A DNA stretch of 64,000 bases from DATLFA01 sp039915945. Its GTDB lineage: Bacteria > Actinomycetota > Acidimicrobiia > Acidimicrobiales > WLNW01. Where the stretch lies: the NCBI GenBank assembly GCA_039915945.1, contig JBDSMH010000102.1, positions 1 through 64,000 on the forward strand. The letters run 5' to 3'. The notes under the pieces were generated by a model. The model was not told where the DNA came from, did not search any database, and saw only the letters and a program-made list of their open reading frames with translations. Shown here piece by piece: positions 36,930 to 45,454 of this stretch. The translations under genes and the position numbers were made by a program. Position 1 is the first letter of the stretch; each line of letters starts with the position of its first letter.

Positions 36930-36946
36930 GGGACCTTGGTCCCTAG
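36930..36946. promoter_or_regulatory. DosR/DevR box, proximal to the multicopper oxidase
   Basis: GGGACCTTGGTCCCTAG, perfect palindrome core with the same CCTAG extension as the box at 31536. It is 20 bases from the other box and 79 bases before ATG 37025. Confidence 0.78.
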
Positions 36947-37024
36947 CTCTCGGGCGCCGCGTTGACGATCGTTGAGATCGATCAGTTCCCTGCTGTCCCC
37001 CGCTACACAACGAGGCCCTTCTCG

Positions 37025-38386
37025 ATGACAAACGCCCCAACGACCGAAGATCGCACAACTCGCTGGTACTTCGTCGCCGTGATCACCCTGTTCGCGGTGA
37101 TCTCGGTGCCGATGGCGGCGATGGGTGCGGTCGCGGTCTGGAAGAACGACAACGGCACCGCCACCGTGAGAACCAGCAACGTCGATGTGGAGTTGAGCGA
37201 ATTCAAGATCAGCGGCAACTTCATCGCTGCGCCGGGAGACGTGACGCTCACCGTCACGAACAAGGGGTCGGTCGCGCACAACCTCATCATGACGAATGGC
37301 CCGCGCACCGCGATGATCCCGCCTGGCGCCACCACAACGCTCGAGCTCGGCAAACTGGCGGTGGGGACGTACGACTTCTACTGCGACGTACCGGGCCACG
37401 CCGATTCCGGCATGAGGGCAACGTTGTCGGTGACCAGCACCGCCGTCGCGAACAGTCGCAGCGATCACGCGAGCACCGAGATCGACTACGCCAAGCTCGA
37501 CAAAGCAATGAACGATTCGATCGCGAAGTTCCCCGCGAAGACCGAAGGTGTCGGCGCTGCAATGCTCGCACCAAAGGTGCTCGGTGATGGGACCAAAGAG
37601 TTCGACATCACTGCCAAGATCGGGAAGTGGGAGGTCGAGCCAGGCAAGATCGTCGACGCATGGACCTACAACGGCATCGTCCCCGGCCCCACCATCAAGG
37701 TCGACGTCGGCGACAAGGTGCGCCTCGTCGTCCACAACGAACTGCCGATGGGTACCGACGTGCATCTCCATGGTGTCGAAGTGCCGAACAACATGGACGG
37801 CGTCGCGCCGATCACGCAGCCGCTCATCGAACCGGGAACTACCTTCACCTACGAGTTCACCGCGAACAAGCCGGCTGTGGCGATGTATCACGCGCATCAT
37901 CACGGTCAAATGCAGGTACCCAACGGCTTGTTCGCCGCCTTCTTCGTCGGCCAGGTACCGATACCCGCGGGTGGGACGATCAGCGGCCTCGCGGTACCGG
38001 CCAACGTGGCCATCACGCGCGAGATCCCGATGGTACTCAATGATGCCGGCGTCATCGGGCTCTCACTGAACGGCAAGTCCTTCCCCGCGACCGAGCCGTA
38101 CGCCTTCAAGACCGGCGAGTGGTTCCTCGTGCACTACTTCAACGAGGGGTTGCAGATCCACCCGATGCACTTGCACCAGTTCCCGCAGATCGTGATCGCT
38201 CGGGATGGACTGCCGCTCGACTCGCCCTACGCCGCCGACACGATCAGCATCGCCCCCGGCGAGCGCGTCACGGTGTTGGTAAAGGCCGAAAAAGCGGGCA
38301 CGTGGGTCTGGCATTGCCACATCTTGAATCACGTCGAACGCGACGAAGGCATGTTCGGCATGGTCACCGCAGTGATCGTGTCTTGA
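37025..38386 (+). CDS. Membrane-anchored multicopper oxidase with N-terminal cupredoxin
   Basis: 453 residues. One N-terminal membrane helix (residues about 15-36) is followed by a plastocyanin-like domain with SVAHNLIM and DFYCDVPGHADSGM, the His, Cys, His and Met of a type 1 copper. Two further cupredoxin domains carry HLHGVE, YHAHHHGQMQ, HPMHLHQF and WHCHILNHVERDEGM, a full set of multicopper-oxidase ligands with type 1 copper in the last domain, as in two-domain laccases. It is not a nitrite reductase: the first domain lacks the His-Cys pair. ATG 37025 puts the anchor at the N-terminus. DosR boxes lie upstream. Confidence 0.85.
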   Translation: MTNAPTTEDRTTRWYFVAVITLFAVISVPMAAMGAVAVWKNDNGTATVRTSNVDVELSEFKISGNFIAAPGDVTLTVTNKGSVAHNLIMTNGPRTAMIPPGATTTLELGKLAVGTYDFYCDVPGHADSGMRATLSVTSTAVANSRSDHASTEIDYAKLDKAMNDSIAKFPAKTEGVGAAMLAPKVLGDGTKEFDITAKIGKWEVEPGKIVDAWTYNGIVPGPTIKVDVGDKVRLVVHNELPMGTDVHLHGVEVPNNMDGVAPITQPLIEPGTTFTYEFTANKPAVAMYHAHHHGQMQVPNGLFAAFFVGQVPIPAGGTISGLAVPANVAITREIPMVLNDAGVIGLSLNGKSFPATEPYAFKTGEWFLVHYFNEGLQIHPMHLHQFPQIVIARDGLPLDSPYAADTISIAPGERVTVLVKAEKAGTWVWHCHILNHVERDEGMFGMVTAVIVS

Positions 38387-38397
38387 TCTGAGCACGG

Positions 38398-39146
38398 TCA
38401 CTTGCCCGTGATCTCGTTCGCGCATGAACGACCCGCCTCCAGATCACTCAAATTCGCCAGGGTCGTCTCGGCAATGGCGGCGAGCGCCTCATGGGTGAGG
38501 AAGGCTTGGTGGGCGGTGATGAGAACATTGGGAAACGTGAGCAGTCGAGCGAACACGTCGTCGGTGATCACTTCGCTGGATCGATCTTCGAAGAAGAGCT
38601 CGGCCTCTTCCTCATACACATCGAGATCACTCGTGGCCCAAAGTTCATCGAGCGTGACGTAGCGCATGCCGAGTTCCGTGACGCGGGGATTTTCGATCGG
38701 GTCATGACACACAACCTCGCATCGGAAATGCCACAGCAACCGGGCCACGAGGGCGCCGATGCGGCCGGTGCCGACGATCCCTGCCTTCTTGCCCTCGAGA
38801 TCGAAACCAACCAGGCCTTCGAGGGAGAAGTTGCCGTCACGGACGCGGTTGTACGCACCCGCACAACGGTAAGCCCGAGTTGCGCCGCGGCGTCGAGGTC
38901 GACGTTGTTGAAGCCCGCGCAGCGCAACGCCACGTACCGAACGCCAACGCTTGCCAAGCGTTCGAGCACCGCAGCATCCGCGACGTCGTTCACGAAGATG
39001 CACACGGCATCAGCACCGGCCGCGGCAGCAGCTGTGGTGAGTTGAAGGCGGTAGTCGAACTCGTCGATCGAATGTCCATGCTGCGCGTCGGCCAGATCGA
39101 AGCTCGAACGGTCATGCGACTTCGCGCTGAACATCGCTATGCGCAC
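38398..39146 (-). pseudogene. D-lactate-dehydrogenase-like 2-hydroxyacid dehydrogenase with two internal deletions
   Basis: MRIAMFSAKSHDRSSFDLAD, VRYVALRCAGFNNVDLDAAA, AGIVGTGRIGALVARLL and FPNVLITAHQAFLTHEAL identify an LdhA-type enzyme, which reduces pyruvate with NADH. Two blocks are missing. After LTVVRV about 25 residues (the VPAYSPHAVAEH region) are gone with a frameshift near 38855; after ELWATSD about 58 residues, including the NTSRG with the catalytic Arg, are gone in frame, so the text jumps directly to LDVYEEE. About 250 bp are lost overall. The gene cannot make an active enzyme. Confidence 0.85.
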
Positions 39147-39241
39147 GGACCGACGCTAGTGCCGCGGCCGCGTTCTTGTGCGGCTCCGCCGCAACTGACT
39201 GGCAGCTGCGCCGCGGGAACGAACATGTGGCGCCGCGCGAA

Positions 39242-41068
39242 CTAACCAGTCTTGCGGTCTGCGTCACGCAGCCATCGTCCGAGCATCGACCCGATGTTGC
39301 GCAGCAGCGTCACCGCACCATCCGGGCACCGTCGAGCGAGCTCCGACAGCCCGTCGGGCGTGAGCTCGAGCGCGCACACGTCGGTCTGTGCGCAAACCCA
39401 GGCAGAGCGCGGTGCGTACGACAACAACGCCATCTCACCCAGGATGGAACCCGGGCCTACCGTTCGCAGGCGTGTACCGAGTCCGCCGTCGGTGCCGGGC
39501 GCAGAGATCGTCACGAATCCGTCGAGGATGAGGTAGGCGGAGAAAGACTCATCACCGGGCCGGGCGACGATCTCGTCCGGGCGGAACTCGACTGCGTGGA
39601 GGACATCGGCGAGAACCGCCAGGGCATCGGCACCCATGCCGGCGCACACTGCGATGTCCGCCAGCGTTACGGCATCGCCCGCGCGCGTGAAGCCGTGTCG
39701 TTTGAGCAAGCACTCTTCTGCGCATTCGAGGGCGCTGTCCAAGTCGTCGAAGAGATTCGGAGCGGGCCACGCGCCGGCGATCACCGCTTCGCCCAACTCG
39801 TCGGCCAGCGCGCCGTCTGCCGGCGCCGCGCTGAAGATGATGGTCATGCCGGCGGCGACGCACTCCCGAAGGAGCTCGAAGAGCAGTCGCGCCGCCGTCT
39901 GCTCGCTGCCCGAAACCCGCCGGAAATCGAGCAGGAGTTCGTGCACGGACCCGATTCGGTCGATGACGTGCCGGCACAGCCGTTCGACCGACCCGAACAC
40001 GAGCGACCCTTGCAGCTCGACCACCATGATCTCTGCCCCATGGAGACGCAGCAGATGCTCTTCTGCATCGAGGCGGACATGGCGTGACGCAACCGAATCT
40101 CGCCCGTACGTGGCGCGCAAGGGATTTGTCGCACGACGTTCGCTGAACACGTGCATACCGAGCTCGCGGCTCAAGTCCTCACAGACCCGCTGCCCTCGTG
40201 CGCTATTGCCCGTTATGTCGAGTCGCGGCGAGAACACACCAATGCCGGCCTGTCCAGGAAGGATGGCCATGATGCCACCGCCGACACCGGATTTGGCGGG
40301 CAGGCCGACGCGGTAGATCCAATCGCCCGACGAGTCGTACATCCCGCACGAACTCATCACGCTCAGCACCGAGGTCGTGTCCTGTGGGCTCAACACCTGC
40401 TCACCGCTGAGTGGTTGACGGCCTCCCGATGCGAGGGTCGCTCCCATGAGCGCGAGGTCGACGGCATTCACGAGCACCGCGCATTGCCGGAAGTACAGAT
40501 CGAGCACTTCGTCGACTTCTGGCCGCAGCATGTCGAAGCCGCGCATCAGATGCGCAATCGCACGATTTCGATGCCCTGTTTCGGCTTCGGAACGCGCCAC
40601 CTCCTGGTCGACGTCGAGGGGACGACCCGCGAACAGGCTGAGTGAGCCGATGATCCGAGACCAACGATCCGCGGCGTCGTCGCCCTGGATCAATCCGGTT
40701 ACTGCAATCGCCCCCGCGTTGACCATCGGATTGAAGGGGCGGTTCGCCGCCTCGTCGAGGATGATGGAATTGAATGCATCACCGGTCGGCTCGACGCCGA
40801 CTCTCTGCATCAAGACCTCGCGGCCGTGGTCTTGGAGCGCGACCCCGAATGTGAACGCCTTGGACACCGATTGAATCGTGAACTCGTGCCGGCTGTCCCC
40901 CACCTCGTAGACACGTCCGTCGACGATGGCGACCGCGATGCCGAACAAGTTGGGATCGACCCGGGCGAGCTCGGGTATATAGGTGGCGACTGCACCCTCG
41001 TGAAAATCGACGTACCGCTCGTACACCTCGCGCAAGTGGACGTCGACGGGCGATGACCCTTTCCACAT
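39242..41068 (-). CDS. glsA: Glutaminase fused to STAS and cyclic-nucleotide-binding domains
   Basis: 608 residues. Residues 1-310 are a serine-dependent glutaminase (TIQSVSKAF gives the Ser-x-x-Lys pair, also NPMVNAGAIAV and KSGVGGGIMAILPG) that turns glutamine to glutamate and ammonia. Residues about 335-440 form a STAS domain (ELQGSLVFGSVERL) and 475-600 a cNMP-binding domain (ILDGFVTISAPG, GSILGEMALLSYAPR). The start ATG 41068 removes a 76-residue non-conserved stretch that runs into the serpin promoter. The fusion suggests activity under cyclic-nucleotide and protein-interaction control. Confidence 0.87.
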   Translation of the reverse strand: MWKGSSPVDVHLREVYERYVDFHEGAVATYIPELARVDPNLFGIAVAIVDGRVYEVGDSRHEFTIQSVSKAFTFGVALQDHGREVLMQRVGVEPTGDAFNSIILDEAANRPFNPMVNAGAIAVTGLIQGDDAADRWSRIIGSLSLFAGRPLDVDQEVARSEAETGHRNRAIAHLMRGFDMLRPEVDEVLDLYFRQCAVLVNAVDLALMGATLASGGRQPLSGEQVLSPQDTTSVLSVMSSCGMYDSSGDWIYRVGLPAKSGVGGGIMAILPGQAGIGVFSPRLDITGNSARGQRVCEDLSRELGMHVFSERRATNPLRATYGRDSVASRHVRLDAEEHLLRLHGAEIMVVELQGSLVFGSVERLCRHVIDRIGSVHELLLDFRRVSGSEQTAARLLFELLRECVAAGMTIIFSAAPADGALADELGEAVIAGAWPAPNLFDDLDSALECAEECLLKRHGFTRAGDAVTLADIAVCAGMGADALAVLADVLHAVEFRPDEIVARPGDESFSAYLILDGFVTISAPGTDGGLGTRLRTVGPGSILGEMALLSYAPRSAWVCAQTDVCALELTPDGLSELARRCPDGAVTLLRNIGSMLGRWLRDADRKTG

Positions 41069-41150
41069 GGCCGCCGACTGTAGATGGCCGCTTCCCAGCG
41101 AAATGTTTCGTACACGTGAACAACTTCGCCGTGCGTTAGCGTTCGACCCG

Positions 41151-42170
41151 ATGACAAGGCTCGAGGGTGCCGTCATGGCGAACGTCCAGCGCCGTCCGGC
41201 GATCGCAGGCTCCAGCCAGCCCATCGCGTCCGCGATCGATCGATTCGGGGGCGAGCTCTTCACCCGGGTCGCGACCGCCACCGATGGCAATGTCATCCTG
41301 TCGCCCTACAGCGTCGCGGTGGCACTCGCCATGACCCGCGCCGGCAGCGCGTCCGGGACGCGCACGCAGATCGATCACGGACTGCATCTCGACGGCCTCG
41401 ACGTCGACCAGGGCTTCAACGCCCTCGAGCAAGCGCTTGCGACGAGATCAAGCGAGATCACGGGCCAGCACGGCGGACAAGATCCCCGAGTTGCTGCCCC
41501 AAGGCACCCTCAACGCGTTGACTCGCCTCGTGCTCACCAACGCCAGTATCTCAAGGCGTCATGGGCCGAGCCTTTCGACGTAGCGTCGACGCTGCCGGGC
41601 AGCTTCGTCCGTCTCGACGGATCAGCGGTCGAAGCACCGTTCATGCACAAGACCCTGACGCTCCCGTGGGCACAAGGCCCAGGTTGGCAGATGGTCGAAA
41701 TCCCGTACGCGGGAGGCACGCTCGCAATGACCGTGATCGTGCCCGACACAGGGCGATTCGAGGCGGTCGAGTGGCCCATGCGCGGCGGTACCGCTTCGTT
41801 CACGGGGCAAACCGAGCGTCGCTCCACCCAATTGGCGCTGCCGAAGTTCAAGTGCCGCACGCACGCCAACCTCGTCGGCACCCTCACCGCGCTCGGCATG
41901 ATTGATCTCTGCGATCCCGACCGCGCCGACCTGTCCGCGATGACCACCGCCGAGCAGCTCTACGTCTCCGACGTACTCCACGAAACTTTCGTCGAGGTCG
42001 ACGAAACGGGCACCGAGGCGGCAGCAGCAACCGCAGTGGTCGTCGCAGGGCGAAGTGCACCAATCGAACCGTTGCGGTTCGCCGTCGACCGACCATTCCT
42101 CTTGGCCGTGCGAGACCTCGAGACGAACGCGGTCCTCTTTCTCGGGCGAGTTCTCGATCCGACCTCTTGA
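41151..42170 (+). pseudogene. Serpin (serine protease inhibitor), internal deletion and frameshift
   Basis: The ends read as a bacterial serpin: FGGELFTRVATATDGNVILSP, YLKASWAEPFD, then the hinge DETGTEAAAATAVVV with the reactive loop and PFLLAVRDLETNAVLFLGRV. Between residues about 100 and 130 the protein is not serpin. A neighbouring frame at 41465-41545 reads TADKIPELLPQGTLNALTRL, the expected text, but it is preceded by a jump from NALEQALATR that skips about 65 residues, and a one-base deletion at 41543 closes it. The ATG at 41151 looks leaderless. Inhibitor function is unlikely. Confidence 0.75.
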
Positions 42171-42223
42171 ACTCGGTCGCCGCCGAGGCTCAGTAACGGC
42201 CCGACGCGGCCGAATGGGTAGGG

Positions 42224-42553
42224 GTGTACCGCGCGACGATTCGTGCTTCCTGCCCCACTTGTGGGGAGGTAGAGGTTCCCGGTGCCGCGTTCACGATCAG
42301 ATGCTGCATCGAGACCATGCAGAGCATGTACCGGTTCCGTTGTCCCGGTTGTTCGTCGTGGACGGTGAAAGACGCCGGCCCAGGCGTCATTTCGTTGCTC
42401 CTTCGCGGAGGTGCACGGGTGGAGCGCTGGCAGCAACCGTCAGAGATCGATGAGCGCCCGGACGGATCGGCACCGCCGATCAACGCCGACGACCTCATTG
42501 CCTTCCATCAGGCGCTCGAGCAATTACCGACCGCCACGCCCGATCCGAACTGA
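42224..42553 (+). CDS. Zinc-ribbon hypothetical protein
   Basis: 109 residues. ASCPTCGEVEVP and RCPGCSSWTV form two CxxC knuckles spaced about 26 residues apart, a likely zinc ribbon; a CC pair sits between them. The rest is hydrophilic. Small proteins of this look occur in acidimicrobial genomes, with no function known to me. No operon partner is evident. Confidence 0.6.
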   Translation: MYRATIRASCPTCGEVEVPGAAFTIRCCIETMQSMYRFRCPGCSSWTVKDAGPGVISLLLRGGARVERWQQPSEIDERPDGSAPPINADDLIAFHQALEQLPTATPDPN

Positions 42554-42686
42554 CCCGAAAAAACAGTTTCCGCAAAAGCCTCAAGGTCATCGGACCTATG
42601 TCGATTAGGAAGCAGTGTCGGCGAGATACGACTCGCCAATTTCGAGTTGAAGTCCTCGCCCCCGAGGCGTGAGCGAAGGATTCAAC

Positions 42687-43127
42687 ATGACAGCAGCCGC
42701 ATTCGTCGAAGAGTTGCCGACAAGCGAGGGTGCACTCGACGTGATCGTCGCCGACGACGAGCCGTCGGACAACCTTCTGCTCGCACTGGCGGCGCTCGAT
42801 GCGGACGTCGACATGAACTTCACGTTCGCCGAAGACGGCGAAGAACTGGTGCGATTGCTGATCGAGCGGGTGACGTCGGGCAAAGTCCCTGACGTCATCG
42901 TGTTGGACCTCCGCATGCCCCGCTGCGGCGGCCTGGAGGCACTCGAAGCCATCTCGTTGTCGCAAGCGCTACGACGCATCCCCGTGGTGATCTTCACCAC
43001 GTCACGCCGAGCGGCCGACCACGAGCGCGGCATGAGTCTCGGAGCGACCAAGTTCGCGATCAAGCCCAGTTCGTATCCTGAGCTGGTCGCGTTCGCGAAC
43101 GACATCGCCGAGATCGCGCGTGGATAG
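42687..43127 (+). CDS. Single-domain response regulator, Rcp1-like
   Basis: 146 residues, a receiver domain only. DVIVADDEPSDNLLLALAAL holds the acidic pair, VIVLDLRMPRCGGLEAL the phosphoacceptor Asp, and FTTSRRAADHERGMSLGATKF the Thr/Ser and Lys region (here AIKPSS). ATG 42687 is preceded by GAAGGA. It overlaps the next gene by eight bases, so it is likely the partner of that hybrid kinase in a phosphorelay. Confidence 0.85.
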   Translation: MTAAAFVEELPTSEGALDVIVADDEPSDNLLLALAALDADVDMNFTFAEDGEELVRLLIERVTSGKVPDVIVLDLRMPRCGGLEALEAISLSQALRRIPVVIFTTSRRAADHERGMSLGATKFAIKPSSYPELVAFANDIAEIARG

Positions 43128-44589
43128 CGCCACCACCAACGAACATCCAAGGCTGCTGCTGATCGAGGACGACGAGATATTCGTCGCCATGACGCGATTG
43201 ATCTTGACCGAACGGGGATTCGCCGACCACCGCACGCTTATCGCCGGGTCAATCGCAGACGCGACGCCACTGCTACGAGCGGGCGATGTCGATCTCATCC
43301 TCGCCGACCTGTCGCTTCCCGACGCCTACGGTTTGGAGGTCGTGCGCGAGTGCCGGGATCTTGCCCCCGGTGTGCCGATCATCGTGCTCACCGCGTGCCG
43401 GGACGTCGAGCTCGCACTGTCAGCCTTGGAGAAGGGCGCACAGGACTACCTCATCAAAGGTGAGTTCAACGACGAAGATCTGCTCCGCGCGATTCGCTAT
43501 GCGTTTGCCCGTTCCCACGCAGCGGCCGAACTCCGGTCCACGCTGCATGCACTCGAAGAGTCGAATCGCCAGTTGGAGGAATCCAACGATCAGTTGGAGC
43601 AGTACGCGACGATCGCGTCGCACGACCTTCGTGCCCCCGTGCGCACCGCACGAGTTCTCGCCGGCCGGATGATGGCATCACCCGAGCTGGCGAGCGATGC
43701 GCCGTCGGTACAACTGGGCCTTGCGCTCGATGGTTGTCTCTCACGGCTCGAGACAATGCTCGAAGGACTTCTCGACTACGCCCAGGCCCGAGATCTCTCT
43801 TCGTCGGGCGACTACCGCGACGAGACCGTGCAGTCCCTGGTGGACGAGATCCTCGTCGACATGGACGCTGATCTCCGCGAAGCCGATGCAGACGTTCAGG
43901 TGTTCGGCGGCGACATCTCGCTTCGTGCACACCCCGTCTTGATTCGCAGCTTGATCCACAACGTCGTGCGCAACTCCGTGAAGTACCGATCCGACCGACC
44001 CCTTCGCATCGTCATCTCGACCGAGCCCGCTGAAGCCGGCAAGGTGCGTGTGAAGGTGGCCGACAACGGCATCGGAATAGACGAGAAGTACCGGACTCGC
44101 GTGTTCGGCATGTTCGAACGGCTCAGCGGCCACAGCGACGGCATCGGTCTCGGGCTCTCACTTTGCCATCGCATCGTGTCGCTCCATGGTGGGCGCATCT
44201 GGATCGACGACGGCCTCGATGGCGTTGGGATTGCGATGTGCTTCACCTTGCCGGTCACACCCGTGACGCGCGACGCCTCGATGTCACCAAGAGTACGTCG
44301 TGCCCTCGATGAGATGTGGCCCGGTGTGCACGAGGCCTCTCGCGTGCATCTCTCACACATCGAGGCCTTGCTCCTCGCTGACGGGGACGCCACGCCCGCA
44401 CAACATCTCGCTGCCTGCAGCGCTGCTCATCGACTCAACGGCGGCCTCGGCATGTTCGGCCGCCACGAGGCATCAGCGGTTGCCGCCGAGATCGAATCAC
44501 TGCTCACGATGGACCTCACGACATCACGGCCCGAACTGCGCACGCTCGTCGATCGTCTCGACGCATTGCTGGGCATGACGACCTACTGA
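43120..44589 (+). CDS. Hybrid receiver-histidine kinase with C-terminal HPt domain
   Basis: 489 residues from a GTG start overlapping the previous stop. An N-terminal receiver (1-125; LLLIEDDEIFVAMTR, ILADLSLPD) is followed by a coiled segment, a HisKA helix (QYATIASHDLRAPVRTAR with phospho-His), a HATPase (HNVVRNSVKYRSD, VKVADNGIGIDEKYRTRVFG, GIGLGLSLCHRIV) and an HPt helix with the His in AACSAAHRLNGGLGMFG. The order REC-HK-HPt, with a separate receiver in front, gives all steps of a multi-step relay. No membrane segment or sensory domain, so the input is probably via the receiver. Confidence 0.87.
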   Translation: MDSATTNEHPRLLLIEDDEIFVAMTRLILTERGFADHRTLIAGSIADATPLLRAGDVDLILADLSLPDAYGLEVVRECRDLAPGVPIIVLTACRDVELALSALEKGAQDYLIKGEFNDEDLLRAIRYAFARSHAAAELRSTLHALEESNRQLEESNDQLEQYATIASHDLRAPVRTARVLAGRMMASPELASDAPSVQLGLALDGCLSRLETMLEGLLDYAQARDLSSSGDYRDETVQSLVDEILVDMDADLREADADVQVFGGDISLRAHPVLIRSLIHNVVRNSVKYRSDRPLRIVISTEPAEAGKVRVKVADNGIGIDEKYRTRVFGMFERLSGHSDGIGLGLSLCHRIVSLHGGRIWIDDGLDGVGIAMCFTLPVTPVTRDASMSPRVRRALDEMWPGVHEASRVHLSHIEALLLADGDATPAQHLAACSAAHRLNGGLGMFGRHEASAVAAEIESLLTMDLTTSRPELRTLVDRLDALLGMTTY

Positions 44590-44710
44590 GTAGTGCCCCG
44601 AAAGAGCCGTCGAACCTATTTGGAAGGTAGCCCTGTCGCGCCGAAACAGTAGGTAACAACAAAAGGGGCACCGCACTCGGGCGGGGCTGCACAAACAAGG
44701 AGTCCACCCA

Positions 44711-44899
44711 ATGATCACCAGCTACCAATTTCTGAACGCCTGGGTCCAGGCCCACATCAAGAGCGAACGTGGCGCCTCGCTCGTGGAGTACGCGTTGCTC
44801 GTGGCGCTCATCGCCGTGGTTTGCATCGCCGCAGTCACGACCCTGGGCAAGAGCGCGTCGAGCAAGTTCTCGACCGTCGGCGCTTCGATCTCCGCCTGA
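44711..44899 (+). CDS. Flp-type IVb pilin
   Basis: 62 residues. SERGASLVEYALLVALIAVV is the class IVb prepilin signature: Gly-Ala cleavage site, Glu at +5 and a Glu-Tyr pair in a hydrophobic helix. Pre-pilin is cleaved by TadV-type peptidase and assembled by Tad machinery; no tad genes are seen in this window. It is a single-gene unit with its own terminator. RBS AACAAGGAG lies nine bases upstream. Confidence 0.85.
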   Translation: MITSYQFLNAWVQAHIKSERGASLVEYALLVALIAVVCIAAVTTLGKSASSKFSTVGASISA

Positions 44900-44924
44900 T
44901 CTTTCAGTCGAAGAGTGGTTTCTC

Positions 44925-44952
44925 CCTGGACGGGCCTTCGGGCCCGTCCAGG
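44925..44952 (+). terminator. Intrinsic terminator after the Flp pilin
   Basis: CCTGGACGGGCC (44925-44936), TTCG loop, GGCCCGTCCAGG (44941-44952): a perfect 12-bp stem with a stable tetraloop, followed by TGCGTTTT. Confidence 0.9.
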
Positions 44953-44987
44953 TGCGTTTTGCACCCAGCTACTGAAGCGGGGAATGC

Positions 44988-45233
44988 CTACTCCTCCGGA
45001 ATGGCTTCCCACCACTGACACCACCACTGCGCGCCGACGAGGATGCGCAGTTTCTGATGCCAGCAGTACGAAATGTGCGCGGTCGGTTCGAGGTAATAGA
45101 GACAGTTCTCGCACTTCTCTTCGCCCGACGGGACGCCCTTGAGGACTGCGTTCGAAGCCAGGATCCGCAGCTGCATCGACAGTTTTTCGTCGATCTCTTT
45201 GGGTTCTGGCGGTGGGATCACGTAGTCAGACAT
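44988..45233 (-). CDS. Small Cys-rich protein, HiPIP-like
   Basis: 81 residues with four cysteines spaced C-x2-C-x12-C-x14-C, in CENCLYY, ISYCWHQ and WWCQWWE, and aromatic residues around the last. The pattern resembles high-potential iron-sulfur proteins (CxxC, C, C with a final Cys followed by Trp), which carry a 4Fe-4S electron-transfer centre. A zinc-binding role is the alternative. No signal peptide, so it would act in the cytosol. It is convergent with the Flp pilin and has no operon partner. Confidence 0.55.
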   Translation of the reverse strand: MSDYVIPPPEPKEIDEKLSMQLRILASNAVLKGVPSGEEKCENCLYYLEPTAHISYCWHQKLRILVGAQWWCQWWEAIPEE

Positions 45234-45454
45234 TGCCTGAAACTAGTAGCTCCGCCTACGAGCGCGCACGCAATGCCGCTCGTAGTCATCAAACGACTCG
45301 AAGGTCATTCACGCGATACGGCATGACCTGCCGTGCGTGCCTCACCCGACAGAGTGATGGCGGCCTCGCTTGCACGTCGCCGACTAGGGTCGGCAGTTCG
45401 TCTGACGTTTCAACACGTTTGATTCTGACCCGCGCTCCCCACACGCGGTCCCGA

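Noticed and set aside
37025..38386. Copper nitrite reductase (NirK)
   Set aside because: Its first catalytic domain has YHAHHHG where NirK needs His-Cys for type 1 copper; the HCHILNH pattern fits a multicopper oxidase.
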